Positions 17,414 through 25,492 of a DNA stretch of 64,000 nt are shown here, piece by piece. The stretch is from Prevotella sp. (GTDB taxonomy: Bacteria > Bacteroidota > Bacteroidia > Bacteroidales > Bacteroidaceae): positions 1 to 64,000 of the forward strand of contig JAFZAP010000114.1 of the NCBI GenBank assembly GCA_017557185.1, in the 5' to 3' direction. The notes under the pieces were generated by a model. That model saw only the letters and a list, made by a program, of their open reading frames with translations. It ran no database searches and had not been told where the DNA came from. The translations under genes and the position numbers were made by a program. Numbering within the stretch: position 1 is the stretch's first letter; the number at the start of each line of letters is the position of its first letter.

Positions 17414-20008
17414 TTAGAATGTCATGCGGAGCATGAAGCGGATGCCATGCTTGTGGGCGGTGGGGAGTTCGTTGTAGTTCAGGCGGCGCACATACTCTAC
17501 GTGCAAGATCTTGAAGATGTTGTGCACGCCGGCGACAATCTCCATGTAGGGTTTCTTCGAGTCCATGAGGTTGCAGCCGTTGGGGAAGTACATGAGGAGC
17601 GAGGAGCCCTGGTTCTGCTCGAGGAACGGGTTGTTCTTGTCGCTGAGGTCGCCCCATAGAGCCTTGAAGCCGATGTACTCGCGCCACTTCAGCTTCTTGA
17701 GCAGGGGGATGCGGTTGAAGATCTTGCCGTTCAGGTCCCACGAGATGTCGAGTGAAGCGAAGCGGTCGTTGAGGAACTCCATGTTGTTCACGAGGTTGAA
17801 GGTCTCGTCCTCGATGATGTAGGAGAGGTTGGCAGCAGGCATGATGAGGAGCGGGTAGGGCACCTGATCCCACTGGATGCCTCCCTTCAGGTAGCAGTCG
17901 ATTTTTCCCCACGACTTCATCCAGAAGCGCTTGTAGATGGCGGCCTCGGTGAGGTTGTAGCGGTAGTCGCCGCCGAGGAATCCCTTGAAGCCCATGGTGT
18001 GGCCAACGGTGAACACGGGTGCGTCGAGGTTGATGGGCAGTCGGCGCTGCTTGGTGTTGATATAGGTGCGGCCGGGAGCGAACTGCAGTTCGGCATGAAG
18101 CTCCGTGGTGCGGATCTTACCGTTGTGCAGGTATTTGTGCAGGTCGGCCTCGGGGATGTCCATATTGGTGTTGGGCTCGCTGAGGGGCGTGAAGAAGAGA
18201 GCACCTGTGGCCTCGTTCTCCTCTGCCTTCAGCGAGACGAGGGTCTTGAAGCCCCATTCCTCCTCGCGCTCGAAGGTGAGCTGCTGGCGGTTGTAGAACA
18301 TCATCTTGTCGACCGTTGCCCACTTGAAGGCCGTGAAGACGTTATCCTTGTCGGTGTGGACGAACTTGTCGCTGGGCGACGTGATGTCGTAGGTGGAGGT
18401 GAAGGAGAGGGTGCGCTTCGGGAATTCGCGCGGCAGGTATTCCTTCTTGTTGAACGAGTAGGTGAGGTCGCCCTTGTAGTAGGTCTTCTTCGAGTCGAGA
18501 CCGTAGGCCACATAGCCCGAAGCAAACAGGTGGGGGTTGAGGTTGGCGGTGGTCTGGCCGGACACGCGGAAGCGGTAGCCGTCGATGAAGTTGTTGGTGA
18601 TCATCGTGTTGACGGGTCCGATGTCGAACTTCGACGGGTGGCCGGGCGTGCTGGTCTCCACGAAGTTCTCGGCAAGCGCCTTCACGCCGAAGAGCACGTA
18701 TTTGAAGCCCTTGAGCTGCTCGATACGGTGGATGAAGGCATCCATCGACGACTCGCTCTTCGTGAGCTCTACGGAGCGGTATTGGTTCCAGAACGCCTCG
18801 TCGCGCATCATCGCGTTGGCGTCGCGGCGCTCCTTCGCCTTACCCTTGAAGAGCTGCTTCGGCAGGGGGTCGAAGGCGTAGTCGCTGAGGCGTGTGGTGC
18901 GGATGACGATGGCCTTGGTGATGAACTTCGACACCTTCAGCTCGACAATCATATCGTCGACCGACAGCGCCCACTCGCCATTGGGCAGACGCGTGTACTC
19001 CTGCTGTACCTGCAGGTTCTCGACGAAGTTCACGTCGGACCGCTTCGGGATGGTGAGGTTGCAACGCTTCACGTGGAGCGTGGAGTCGGCGATGATGTAC
19101 AGCTCTCCGCGGAAGCCGAAGTCCTGCTGGTTGTTGGGAATGAACTGCAGGTGGTAGCAGAGGTCGCGGTCGACATAGACGGTGTCCTCGATATAGAAGC
19201 GGTAGAAGGAGACGGCATCCTTGCCGATGGGCGACGTGAAGGGATACTGCAGTAGTCGCACCTGGTCGTCGTAGATATCGACATCGGTGAAGACGTCCTT
19301 CATGGCGATGTTGAGGATGTCGCCCGTCTGGATGAAGTGGTTGATGCCCGTGGAGTTCACACCGCGGATGATGTCCTTCTCGTCGTGCGGGTCGCGGCGG
19401 TAGATGTGCTGTGTGACCGTTTCGTCGACGCTCACGGGCAGGATGAGCTTGTTGTTGTAGGGGCAGGTCTCGACCTGGTCGAGCAGCCATTGGCGCTTGC
19501 CGATGAAGCCGCTGTCGACGAGTTCGTCGGGACCGATGTCGTTCATGGCGAGCGTAATCTTTTGGTACTTATCGTACTGATAGTAGTCGTGGTTGCGCAG
19601 GTCGGTCTTCTTCTTGGCGGCGATGACGCGGCGCATGAGTTCGACGGCGGGGTTCTCCTTGCGCGAATACTTGCCACGCTTCTTGTTGACCACCACCTCC
19701 TGCAGCTGCTTGGTGTCGGGCTTCAGCTTCACGTCGAGACGCGAGGGCGTCTTCTCGTTGATCATGACGCGCTTCGACTGATAGCCCACAGCCGAGAACG
19801 TCAGGTACCAGCCGTTGTGGCGCGCGATGCGATAACGGCCGTTGGCATCGCCCGAGACTGCCACGTGGTTGCCCTTGTACGACGCGCTGGGATAGAGGAT
19901 CGTGTCGCCGGTCTGTGCATCGACGATGGTGCCGGTGATCTGCTGCGCATCAACGTTGAGGGCAAGCGCCAACAGGAGAAATATATATACGATTCTTTTT
20001 CTTGTCAT
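17414..20008 (-). CDS. DUF5686 outer-membrane protein with carboxypeptidase-like N-domain
   Basis: An 864-residue protein with a signal peptide (IVYIFLLLALALNVDAQ). It is followed by a carboxypeptidase-D regulatory-like beta-sandwich (ITGTIVDAQTGDTILYPSASY..., to about residue 95) as found at the front of TonB-dependent transporters, and then a long DUF5686 region ending in a strand-rich stretch and a terminal phenylalanine, typical of a BamA/TamA-like beta-barrel. It should sit in the outer membrane; the cargo is unknown. It is the last gene of a five-gene operon, 22 nt downstream of the HAD phosphatase gene, which hints at a link with the lipid or head-group made by the upstream enzymes. 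A terminator follows. Confidence 0.8.
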   Translation of the reverse strand: MTRKRIVYIFLLLALALNVDAQQITGTIVDAQTGDTILYPSASYKGNHVAVSGDANGRYRIARHNGWYLTFSAVGYQSKRVMINEKTPSRLDVKLKPDTKQLQEVVVNKKRGKYSRKENPAVELMRRVIAAKKKTDLRNHDYYQYDKYQKITLAMNDIGPDELVDSGFIGKRQWLLDQVETCPYNNKLILPVSVDETVTQHIYRRDPHDEKDIIRGVNSTGINHFIQTGDILNIAMKDVFTDVDIYDDQVRLLQYPFTSPIGKDAVSFYRFYIEDTVYVDRDLCYHLQFIPNNQQDFGFRGELYIIADSTLHVKRCNLTIPKRSDVNFVENLQVQQEYTRLPNGEWALSVDDMIVELKVSKFITKAIVIRTTRLSDYAFDPLPKQLFKGKAKERRDANAMMRDEAFWNQYRSVELTKSESSMDAFIHRIEQLKGFKYVLFGVKALAENFVETSTPGHPSKFDIGPVNTMITNNFIDGYRFRVSGQTTANLNPHLFASGYVAYGLDSKKTYYKGDLTYSFNKKEYLPREFPKRTLSFTSTYDITSPSDKFVHTDKDNVFTAFKWATVDKMMFYNRQQLTFEREEEWGFKTLVSLKAEENEATGALFFTPLSEPNTNMDIPEADLHKYLHNGKIRTTELHAELQFAPGRTYINTKQRRLPINLDAPVFTVGHTMGFKGFLGGDYRYNLTEAAIYKRFWMKSWGKIDCYLKGGIQWDQVPYPLLIMPAANLSYIIEDETFNLVNNMEFLNDRFASLDISWDLNGKIFNRIPLLKKLKWREYIGFKALWGDLSDKNNPFLEQNQGSSLLMYFPNGCNLMDSKKPYMEIVAGVHNIFKILHVEYVRRLNYNELPTAHKHGIRFMLRMTF

Positions 20009-20030
20009 CTTTGTTTTTGAGGCTCTTAAA

Positions 20031-20792
20031 CTACTTTTCCAATGTAACCAATAGTTGTTCGAGGTCCGTAATCACGAGATCGGGGATGGTTTCGTCGTAG
20101 GTTTCGTCGGTCCAGCCTTCGCCCTTGAACCAGGCTGTGCGGCATCCGGCCTTCTGTGCCGGCAGGATGTCCTTGTAGAAGCTGTCGCCGACGACGAGGA
20201 CGTCTTTTGAGTTGATAGTGGATAGTGGATAGTGGATAGTTGTTTCCTCGCTTCGCTTGGAAAGCGCTTCCACTCCCAGCTCGAAGATGCGGGAGTCGGG
20301 CTTGCGGACGCCGACGACGGCCGACTCGATGATGTCGAGGAACAGACCGTCGAAGCCGAACTCGTGGAGCACGCACTCGATGTTGCCGTAGAAGTTGCTC
20401 ACGAGGACCATCGGGAAACGCTCGTGCAGCTTGCGCAGCACATCGATGCTGTGAGCCGTCGTGGCCTTCACCTCGGCATAGAGGTCGTCGAGCACGGCCT
20501 GGTGCTTCGCCTGGAACTCCTCCTCGGTGGCATTCCACGCTCCGTGGGTGCAGAGGTGTTCCATCTCCAGACGAATCTTCGTGGAGAGCGTGCGGTGGAA
20601 GGTGTAGTCGGGCTTGATGATGGGGTTGCGGCCGAGCGTGCGCTCACCATAGACGTAGGCATCGCGGAACTGCTGCTCCGTGACGGGTACGTGCTGGCGC
20701 TCGTAGGCGTGCCAGAGCTTCTTGCCCCAATGCTGACCACAGGTGTCGAGCGTGCCGCCGTAGTCGAATATCATTCCCTTTATTGAGTTCAT
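20031..20792 (-). CDS. HAD-superfamily phosphatase (YjjG-like) with a 19-residue repeat insertion
   Basis: A 253-residue HAD hydrolase: motif I DYGGTLD (10-16) with the second aspartate replaced by glycine-glycine spacing typical of the DxxGTL set, motif II VLVSN (129-133), motif III lysine K164, motif IV GDSFYKD (202-208). D10 is the expected nucleophile. The asparagine-rich substrate is unknown; in the operon it may dephosphorylate the product of the CDP-alcohol transferase. Residues 178-196 (SKRSEETTIHYPLSTINSK) are a translated GATAGT-type simple repeat (20205-20261) inserted just before motif IV. The frame is maintained. Confidence 0.82.
   Translation of the reverse strand: MNSIKGMIFDYGGTLDTCGQHWGKKLWHAYERQHVPVTEQQFRDAYVYGERTLGRNPIIKPDYTFHRTLSTKIRLEMEHLCTHGAWNATEEEFQAKHQAVLDDLYAEVKATTAHSIDVLRKLHERFPMVLVSNFYGNIECVLHEFGFDGLFLDIIESAVVGVRKPDSRIFELGVEALSKRSEETTIHYPLSTINSKDVLVVGDSFYKDILPAQKAGCRTAWFKGEGWTDETYDETIPDLVITDLEQLLVTLEK
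20205..20261. repeat. GATAGT simple repeat inside the HAD gene
   Basis: GTTGATAGTGGATAGTGG with two further GGATAGT copies, followed by a CGCTTCGCTTGG string; identical in kind to the intergenic repeat at 2562-2644. Confidence 0.85.
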
Positions 20793-20809
20793 AGTGCGAA
20801 GTTCTTAGT

Positions 20810-21757
20810 TCATAGTTGTTTGCTCAGTTCGGCACAAAGCGACTCGTGCTTGCGATGCATATAGACGTAGAGGCCCTGCATGACGGTAATCTCGAAGACG
20901 GGGTAGATCCACGGCTGGTTGATGAGACACGAGATGTAGCAGACGATGGCGCGGGTGTTGAACGTCAGGATGTTGGTGTAGGGCATCAAAGGACGCGAGC
21001 CGGCAAGGAATTGAAGCCTCACCCCCGACCCCTCTCCAACAGGCGAGGGGAGTTCTACAGGCGAGGGGAGAGCCTTAAACTTCTTGAAGAAGGCCTGGAA
21101 CTGCGGCGTGCGCTTCTCCTGACTGCGGCAGTAGTTGGCGTAGTTGTAGAAGAACAGCTGGCCGGCGACGTTGCCTTCCTGCTTGTAGCGCTCGTAAACG
21201 CCGCGCTGCTGCTCGTAGTTGTCGAGTTCGCTGCCTTCCTTGCCCTTCAGGAAGAAGAGGTGGATCTGGCGGTAGTAGTCGCTCAGCGAGGACTGCGGCG
21301 AATGGCACAGGAAGCCGGCGATGGCGCAGAGCACCCAGCTCCAAAGTCCCCATTGGACGTTGGTGAAGGGGATGTTCTCAGGCATCAGTCGCCAGGCGAT
21401 GGCGGCATAGACGGCAACGAACCATACGTCGCCCGAGAAGCCGTCGAGCATTCGCCCGATAAGCGTTTTCTTACCAGTGAGACGCGCCATCTGACCGTCG
21501 GTGGAGTCGCAGAAGTTGGCCAGCATCAGCAGCACGACACCCCAGATGTTGTGGGGAAGGTCGGTATAGTGGAACATCCAGCCTGCTGCCACTCCGAGGA
21601 AGATGGAGAGGATGGTGATGACGTTGGGGTGTACGCCCAGCTTGTTCCAGAACAAAGCGAACACCAGTCCGATGGGGCGCGTGAAGTGCACGTCGAGCCA
21701 CTCTTCGGTGTCGGTCGACTTGAATGATGCTTGTAGGAGTTCTTTAAACGATGCCAT
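20810..21757 (-). CDS. CDP-alcohol phosphatidyltransferase family protein with repeat insertion
   Basis: A 315-residue multi-pass membrane protein. The family signature is present as D84-STD87-G88-QM-A91-R92, then G101 and D105; the last canonical aspartate (position 109) is glycine, with an aspartate one residue later at 110. The family transfers a phosphoalcohol from a CDP-activated donor onto an acceptor lipid or polyol phosphate. With a nucleotidyltransferase and HAD phosphatase in the operon, an inositol- or glycerol-type head-group pathway is a reasonable guess but is not proven. Residues 230-248 (PSPVELPSPVGEGSGV) come from an inserted hairpin repeat (21014-21070) in a cytoplasmic loop. 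Confidence 0.8.
   Translation of the reverse strand: MASFKELLQASFKSTDTEEWLDVHFTRPIGLVFALFWNKLGVHPNVITILSIFLGVAAGWMFHYTDLPHNIWGVVLLMLANFCDSTDGQMARLTGKKTLIGRMLDGFSGDVWFVAVYAAIAWRLMPENIPFTNVQWGLWSWVLCAIAGFLCHSPQSSLSDYYRQIHLFFLKGKEGSELDNYEQQRGVYERYKQEGNVAGQLFFYNYANYCRSQEKRTPQFQAFFKKFKALPSPVELPSPVGEGSGVRLQFLAGSRPLMPYTNILTFNTRAIVCYISCLINQPWIYPVFEITVMQGLYVYMHRKHESLCAELSKQL
21014..21070. repeat. Hairpin repeat inside the CDP-alcohol transferase gene
   Basis: CTCACCCCCGACCCCTCTCC followed by two AGGCGAGGGGAG units; in frame and in a non-conserved part of the protein. Confidence 0.82.
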
Positions 21758-21762
21758 TTATG

Positions 21763-21833
21763 GGGATTTACGATTTACGGATTTACGATTTACGATTTCT
21801 TTTTTATTACGAAAGCGGCAGAGCCGAGTCCGA
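21763..21833. repeat. ATTTACG simple repeat and GCGGCAGAGCC element at the ATP-grasp 3' end
   Basis: Four copies of GATTTACG at 21769-21800 are followed by GAAAGCGGCAGAGCCGAG (21811-21828), which supplies the last codons (SDSALPLS) and the stop of the ATP-grasp gene. The same 18-mer is at 9125-9142 and, with one change, at 17275-17292. Confidence 0.8.
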
Positions 21834-22649
21834 TTTACTTAAAATGCTTATAGCAGTACTGGCCTCGTCGCGACAACGCGAGAAGCTGGGCCAGTCGTTG
21901 AAGTCGATGATGTAGAAGCGGCCCTCCGAGTCGACGATGGCATCGCCACCATAGACTTCCACTTGCAGCAGTCGTGCCAGCCGTTCCACCTCGCTCTGGA
22001 GCCGGGCGGCATCGAAGGGGTAGTGGTGCGTAGGACCGTTGTGGGCCTTCTCGTCGTCGAACTTCGTCTGGCCGTCGTCGGTGGGGTAGAAGTAGCGGAA
22101 GAAACCGGCGTTGACCCCGTAAAACTTCACCACGTCGCCTTCCACATGCTGGCTCACCACATAGTCGTCGATTCCACGCTGCTTGAATATCTTGATGGCC
22201 TGCTGTAGGGCTGCCTTGTCCTTGCAGAACACCACGTCGTCCTTGCTCTGAGCAGCGGTATCGCCACGCTTCAGCCAGCAGGGAGCGTCGACGTCCTGTT
22301 CCTCACAATAGGCGAGGGGAGCGGGTACTTCGTTCTCCCTCATCACTCGTTCGATGTGGCTGCGCCGGCAGTTCTTGACACCCTGAGGACTGTTGATGAT
22401 GCGCCGGCCCTGTTGCTCAAAGCCTTCGAGCACCTGAAGCGCCTCGGGCAGACGAGCCATCGAGAGATAGAGGTCGGCTTTGTCGTTAATTGTCAGCTCA
22501 GCCTCGTCGACCCATCGCCACGCACACGGCTCGCCCTGTTCTTCAGCCTGTCTGCAGGTTTTCATGCAGGCAGCTTCAAGAATCAGTCGGTCTTTCTCCA
22601 CAGAGTTGGGCGAAAAACGCTCGTCGCGGCGTACGGCAATCAGTTTCAT
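21807..22649 (-). CDS. ATP-grasp-like protein
   Basis: A 280-residue protein with ATP-grasp features: the phosphate-loop-type stretch PCWLKRGDTAAQSKDDV near 123-139, VSQHVEGDVVKFYGV (165-180) as the hinge and purine region, and IIDFNDWPSF near 250 as the metal-binding acid/asparagine pair. Such enzymes ligate a carboxylate or phosphorylate a polyol using ATP; an inositol-kinase-like role is conceivable given the neighbours but untested. The start overlaps the upstream nucleotidyltransferase stop as ATGA (22646-22649), so the two are coupled. The C-terminal eight residues derive from an intergenic repeat element, meaning the original stop was probably lost. Confidence 0.7.
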   Translation of the reverse strand: MKLIAVRRDERFSPNSVEKDRLILEAACMKTCRQAEEQGEPCAWRWVDEAELTINDKADLYLSMARLPEALQVLEGFEQQGRRIINSPQGVKNCRRSHIERVMRENEVPAPLAYCEEQDVDAPCWLKRGDTAAQSKDDVVFCKDKAALQQAIKIFKQRGIDDYVVSQHVEGDVVKFYGVNAGFFRYFYPTDDGQTKFDDEKAHNGPTHHYPFDAARLQSEVERLARLLQVEVYGGDAIVDSEGRFYIIDFNDWPSFSRCRDEASTAISILSKSDSALPLS

Positions 22650-23389
22650 ATTTTCAAAAATTCCTCAGCTTTTTGGATATCGCTGGCGTGGTCGATGTCG
22701 AGCACCTTCGAGAACGGATAGGCCCGCAGGCGCAGACCGTCGCGGATGAGGGCCCGCTGGAAGTTGCGCATGCGGCTCTCGCCACGCTCCATGCAGGCAT
22801 TCAGAGTCGTGAAGGCGCGGCTCGTCAGCCCGTAGATGCCTCCGCTGATGTAGTGCGGATGGTCGCAAGTGTCGAGGAAGGCTGTGATGAGAAGAGAGGG
22901 CTGGGGAGAGGCCTCAACATACAGCGGCTTCTCGTCGTCAATGTAGTCGGTGACGCCCATCATTCCGTCGTCGCCGTTCTTCAGCACCTCTTTGAAAGCT
23001 GTGATGTAATCCCCGAACTCCTCCTCCCGGAAGATTGTGTCGACGGTGGTCAGCACGAAGGGATAGTCGCTTCCCTGCGGGGCAGGGGGGAGGATCTTCG
23101 ACAGTTCGAAGAAACTGTGCATGGAGCTCGGCGTGCTCTTCACGATGAAGCGCAGGGGCACCGGGCGTCCGTAAAGTCCGTTCTGCTGGATGTCGGCCAG
23201 ATGTGCGCTCACCAGCGTGGTCAGGTCGTTGCATATCACGACAATCTCCTCTGCATCGTTCGCCATGAAGATGCGGAGGAGACGGTCGATGAGGTGTTCA
23301 TCGTTGACTTTTACCAGAGGTTTCGGGGCGTCGATGCCCTCTTGAGCAAGCCGCGAGCCTTCGCCTGCGGCGATAATGGCATATCTCAT
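22646..23389 (-). CDS. Nucleotidyltransferase (NTP transferase family)
   Basis: A 247-residue protein with the nucleotidyltransferase opening IIAAGEGSRL (5-14) and K23-P-L as the conserved lysine segment; TTVDT near residue 114 is the metal site and DIDHASD near the end the second acidic site. It should activate a phosphorylated head group or sugar with an NTP. It is the first gene of the five-gene operon. The stretches ILPPAPQGSD (about 23071-23096) and EASPQPSLL (about 22890-22916) look like short translated hairpin repeats, the first between the lysine segment and the metal aspartate. Confidence 0.8.
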   Translation of the reverse strand: MRYAIIAAGEGSRLAQEGIDAPKPLVKVNDEHLIDRLLRIFMANDAEEIVVICNDLTTLVSAHLADIQQNGLYGRPVPLRFIVKSTPSSMHSFFELSKILPPAPQGSDYPFVLTTVDTIFREEEFGDYITAFKEVLKNGDDGMMGVTDYIDDEKPLYVEASPQPSLLITAFLDTCDHPHYISGGIYGLTSRAFTTLNACMERGESRMRNFQRALIRDGLRLRAYPFSKVLDIDHASDIQKAEEFLKI

Positions 23390-23420
23390 TTTCTGATGTG
23401 TCCCTAATTAAAAACGCGTG

Positions 23421-23428
23421 CAAAGGTA
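23421..23428 (-). promoter_or_regulatory. -7 element of the five-gene lipid/head-group operon
   Basis: TACCTTTG on the minus strand, 32 nt before the ATG at 23389. No further -7 match is seen between the following genes, whose gaps are -4, 49, 52 and 22 nt, so one transcript is expected. Confidence 0.75.
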
Positions 23429-23518
23429 CACATTATTTATGAGAAAAGGAAACTTTTTGCCTTGTTTTTGTTTTCTTTAAGTCCGTTTAAATGTTCTTGA
23501 GGCTGTTTTGACGGCGAT

Positions 23519-24229
23519 TTACTCCACAACGAGGTCTGACCTGTCGATTTTTCCTGTTCCCAAGACGTTGGCATCATACTGGCCGACCTTGCCTGAGAGC
23601 TTGATTTTTCCCACGCCCATGATATTGCAATCGACATGGTTGCTATGTTCGAAGTCGGCATCGATCTTGCCCACGCCTTTCAGCGCTATGTCGCACTCCT
23701 GGGCCGTGATGGGACCGAGCGAAATCTTGCCGGCTCCCTTCAGTTCTGTTTGCAGGCGGTCGCAGACGACTGTGCCGATGGAAATCTTGCCGGCGCCCTT
23801 CAGTTGAATCAGCAACGTGTCGGTGTCGATGGGGTTACCCGACCAGAACCGTCCTGCTCCGCTCATGTCCACCTCGATGAGGTCGGGCGTGGTGATGACA
23901 ACCTTCAGCATGTCGTCGTCCTTCAGGCGCGTCACCTTGTGCGAAGTCTTGTAGCCGATGACGAAGCGTCCGTCCTGATTCTTGATGTCGAGGGATGCGA
24001 AATCCTTCGGGTCGGCATAGCTGATGGCAACGCTGGTGGAGTCGCCCTGCACGTATCTGACGTCGCAGAAGGCATCGATGATGATGCGGTCGAAGGGCTT
24101 CACGGCCGAGCCCGAATAGGTCTTGGTGGTCTTCGAGTGGGTAACGGTCTTCTTCACTTTGTAGGTGCAGTTCGTGGCGAGAACTGCGAGGGCCATCACG
24201 ACGATGGCAACGATAGCTTTTCTTTTCAT
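23519..24229 (-). CDS. DUF2807 (head GIN domain) lipoprotein
   Basis: A 236-residue protein whose leader ends with the lipobox LATNC (C21), so it should be lipid-anchored. After PFDRIIIDAFCDVRYVQGDS, the typical DUF2807 beginning, come short repeating strands of the form (L/M)xGxGKI, about one every 20-22 residues (LKGAGKI, LKGAGKI, LKGVGKI, IMGVGKI, VLGTGKI), consistent with a right-handed beta-solenoid. The role of this domain is unknown; it is often near anti-sigma or envelope-stress genes. The neighbour 100 nt upstream on the same strand may be co-transcribed. Confidence 0.8.
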   Translation of the reverse strand: MKRKAIVAIVVMALAVLATNCTYKVKKTVTHSKTTKTYSGSAVKPFDRIIIDAFCDVRYVQGDSTSVAISYADPKDFASLDIKNQDGRFVIGYKTSHKVTRLKDDDMLKVVITTPDLIEVDMSGAGRFWSGNPIDTDTLLIQLKGAGKISIGTVVCDRLQTELKGAGKISLGPITAQECDIALKGVGKIDADFEHSNHVDCNIMGVGKIKLSGKVGQYDANVLGTGKIDRSDLVVE

Positions 24230-24329
24230 GATGTAGTTGAAATTTGTTTGTTACGTTCTTGTTTTGTTCGTTTGACGCATGGAAGTCATGAAAAGTTGCA
24301 ACAGCAGCCCACTTTTTTTATAAAAACTT

Positions 24330-25316
24330 TTAAAAAGGAAAGTCGGAGGGCATGTCGGGTTGTGCGGCATCGGCGAGGATGACCAGACCCGCCAATGCGC
24401 CGAGAGCGGCGACAGTTCCGATTTCATACGACGCATTCCGGCCGTTGCGGAAAGCGAAGCAGGGGCGCCCTTGTCCCATCGGAGGATAACTGGTGGCGAG
24501 CCGGCCGTCTTTTCCGACACCTTCGTAGGAGCCGATGGCAATGGTCTCAACGAAGTCGGAAACCGTTGTGCGGAATCGCTCGTGAGGGCCTTCTTGCTGA
24601 GTGGAATTGTTGTTATAGTTATACTGCAACGGATCGTCGTAACCATATTGAATATCAACGGCTAACGTCAAGGGCGATGTGTCGGGACGATAGTGGCGGT
24701 AGTCTCCTTTCTGAAACTTCTTGCCCAAGGTATAGACGATACCGCTTTGGGCTTGTTCGTCTTCGTTGCCGAAGGTCAGGAAACGTCCTTTTCGGCACAT
24801 CACGTCCTGGCCCTTATAGTGGGTCTCGATGATATCGTTGCGCAGAAGTCGCGGGAGGTCGTTCCAGGCGAAAACAACAGTCCTTCCATGAGGTGCCAAG
24901 GGCAGGATGCGGCGGTCGAAGACGGTCTGGCTGTTGGTATGTGCCTCGCCGTTTATCCAGCTCATGTCGCGCCATACACGTTCTGTGGTGCCTTCTATCA
25001 CGGTGTGGCTCTCGCTCTGCGAGGACGGCATGAACATCGGGGCCGACTGCCCGTTGACGTAGACGAACGAGTTGCCGCGATTCAAATAGACAATTTCGTC
25101 GGTGAGGTTTTCTATCTCTACGACGGCTCCGCCTGTGGGAGTTACGATGAGGCTTGTGCGCAGTCGGCCGTCGTTGCTACGACTCAGCTCGTTTCCCGAC
25201 AGATAGCAATAAACGCCTACTCGCTTTGCCTCTACCGACAGACAGATACAGAACAATGCCAACAGGGTGGCAAGGATACGGGGTGTACGTGTGTGAAAGT
25301 GTTCTTTTTTCATCAT
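24330..25316 (-). CDS. Secreted protein of unknown function
   Basis: From the ATG at 25316 (a second follows at 25313) the protein has 328 residues. It has a signal peptide (RILATLLALFCICLSVEA) and a largely beta-type body with no motif I recognise. A hydrophobic segment near the C-terminus (IGTVAALGALAGLVILADA) could be a membrane helix, which would make it an inner-membrane-anchored periplasmic protein. The C-terminus is PDMPSDFPF. It has its own promoter. I can suggest no function. Confidence 0.65.
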   Translation of the reverse strand: MMKKEHFHTRTPRILATLLALFCICLSVEAKRVGVYCYLSGNELSRSNDGRLRTSLIVTPTGGAVVEIENLTDEIVYLNRGNSFVYVNGQSAPMFMPSSQSESHTVIEGTTERVWRDMSWINGEAHTNSQTVFDRRILPLAPHGRTVVFAWNDLPRLLRNDIIETHYKGQDVMCRKGRFLTFGNEDEQAQSGIVYTLGKKFQKGDYRHYRPDTSPLTLAVDIQYGYDDPLQYNYNNNSTQQEGPHERFRTTVSDFVETIAIGSYEGVGKDGRLATSYPPMGQGRPCFAFRNGRNASYEIGTVAALGALAGLVILADAAQPDMPSDFPF

Positions 25317-25346
25317 TTTGCTTTTATTTGTTGGGTTATCCTGATG

Positions 25347-25354
25347 CAAAGGTA
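25347..25354 (-). promoter_or_regulatory. -7 element of the unknown secreted protein gene
   Basis: TACCTTTG on the minus strand, 31 nt before the ATG at 25316; it also excludes the in-frame ATG at 25349. Confidence 0.75.
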
Positions 25355-25464
25355 CGGCTTATTGACATGCGATGTGCAGGGAGATTCCCTATTTGTCGCA
25401 GGTTTTTCCCTATATCAGCAAAAATAAATGTGGTTAGTGTGGCGAGAATATGAAAATAAATTTG

Positions 25465-25472
25465 TAACTTTG
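25465..25472 (+). promoter_or_regulatory. -7 element of the THUMP methyltransferase gene
   Basis: TAACTTTG, 21 nt before the ATG at 25493. It is the only clear promoter found for the plus-strand series up to 33996. Confidence 0.75.
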
Positions 25473-25492
25473 CACCGCTTTTAATTTATATT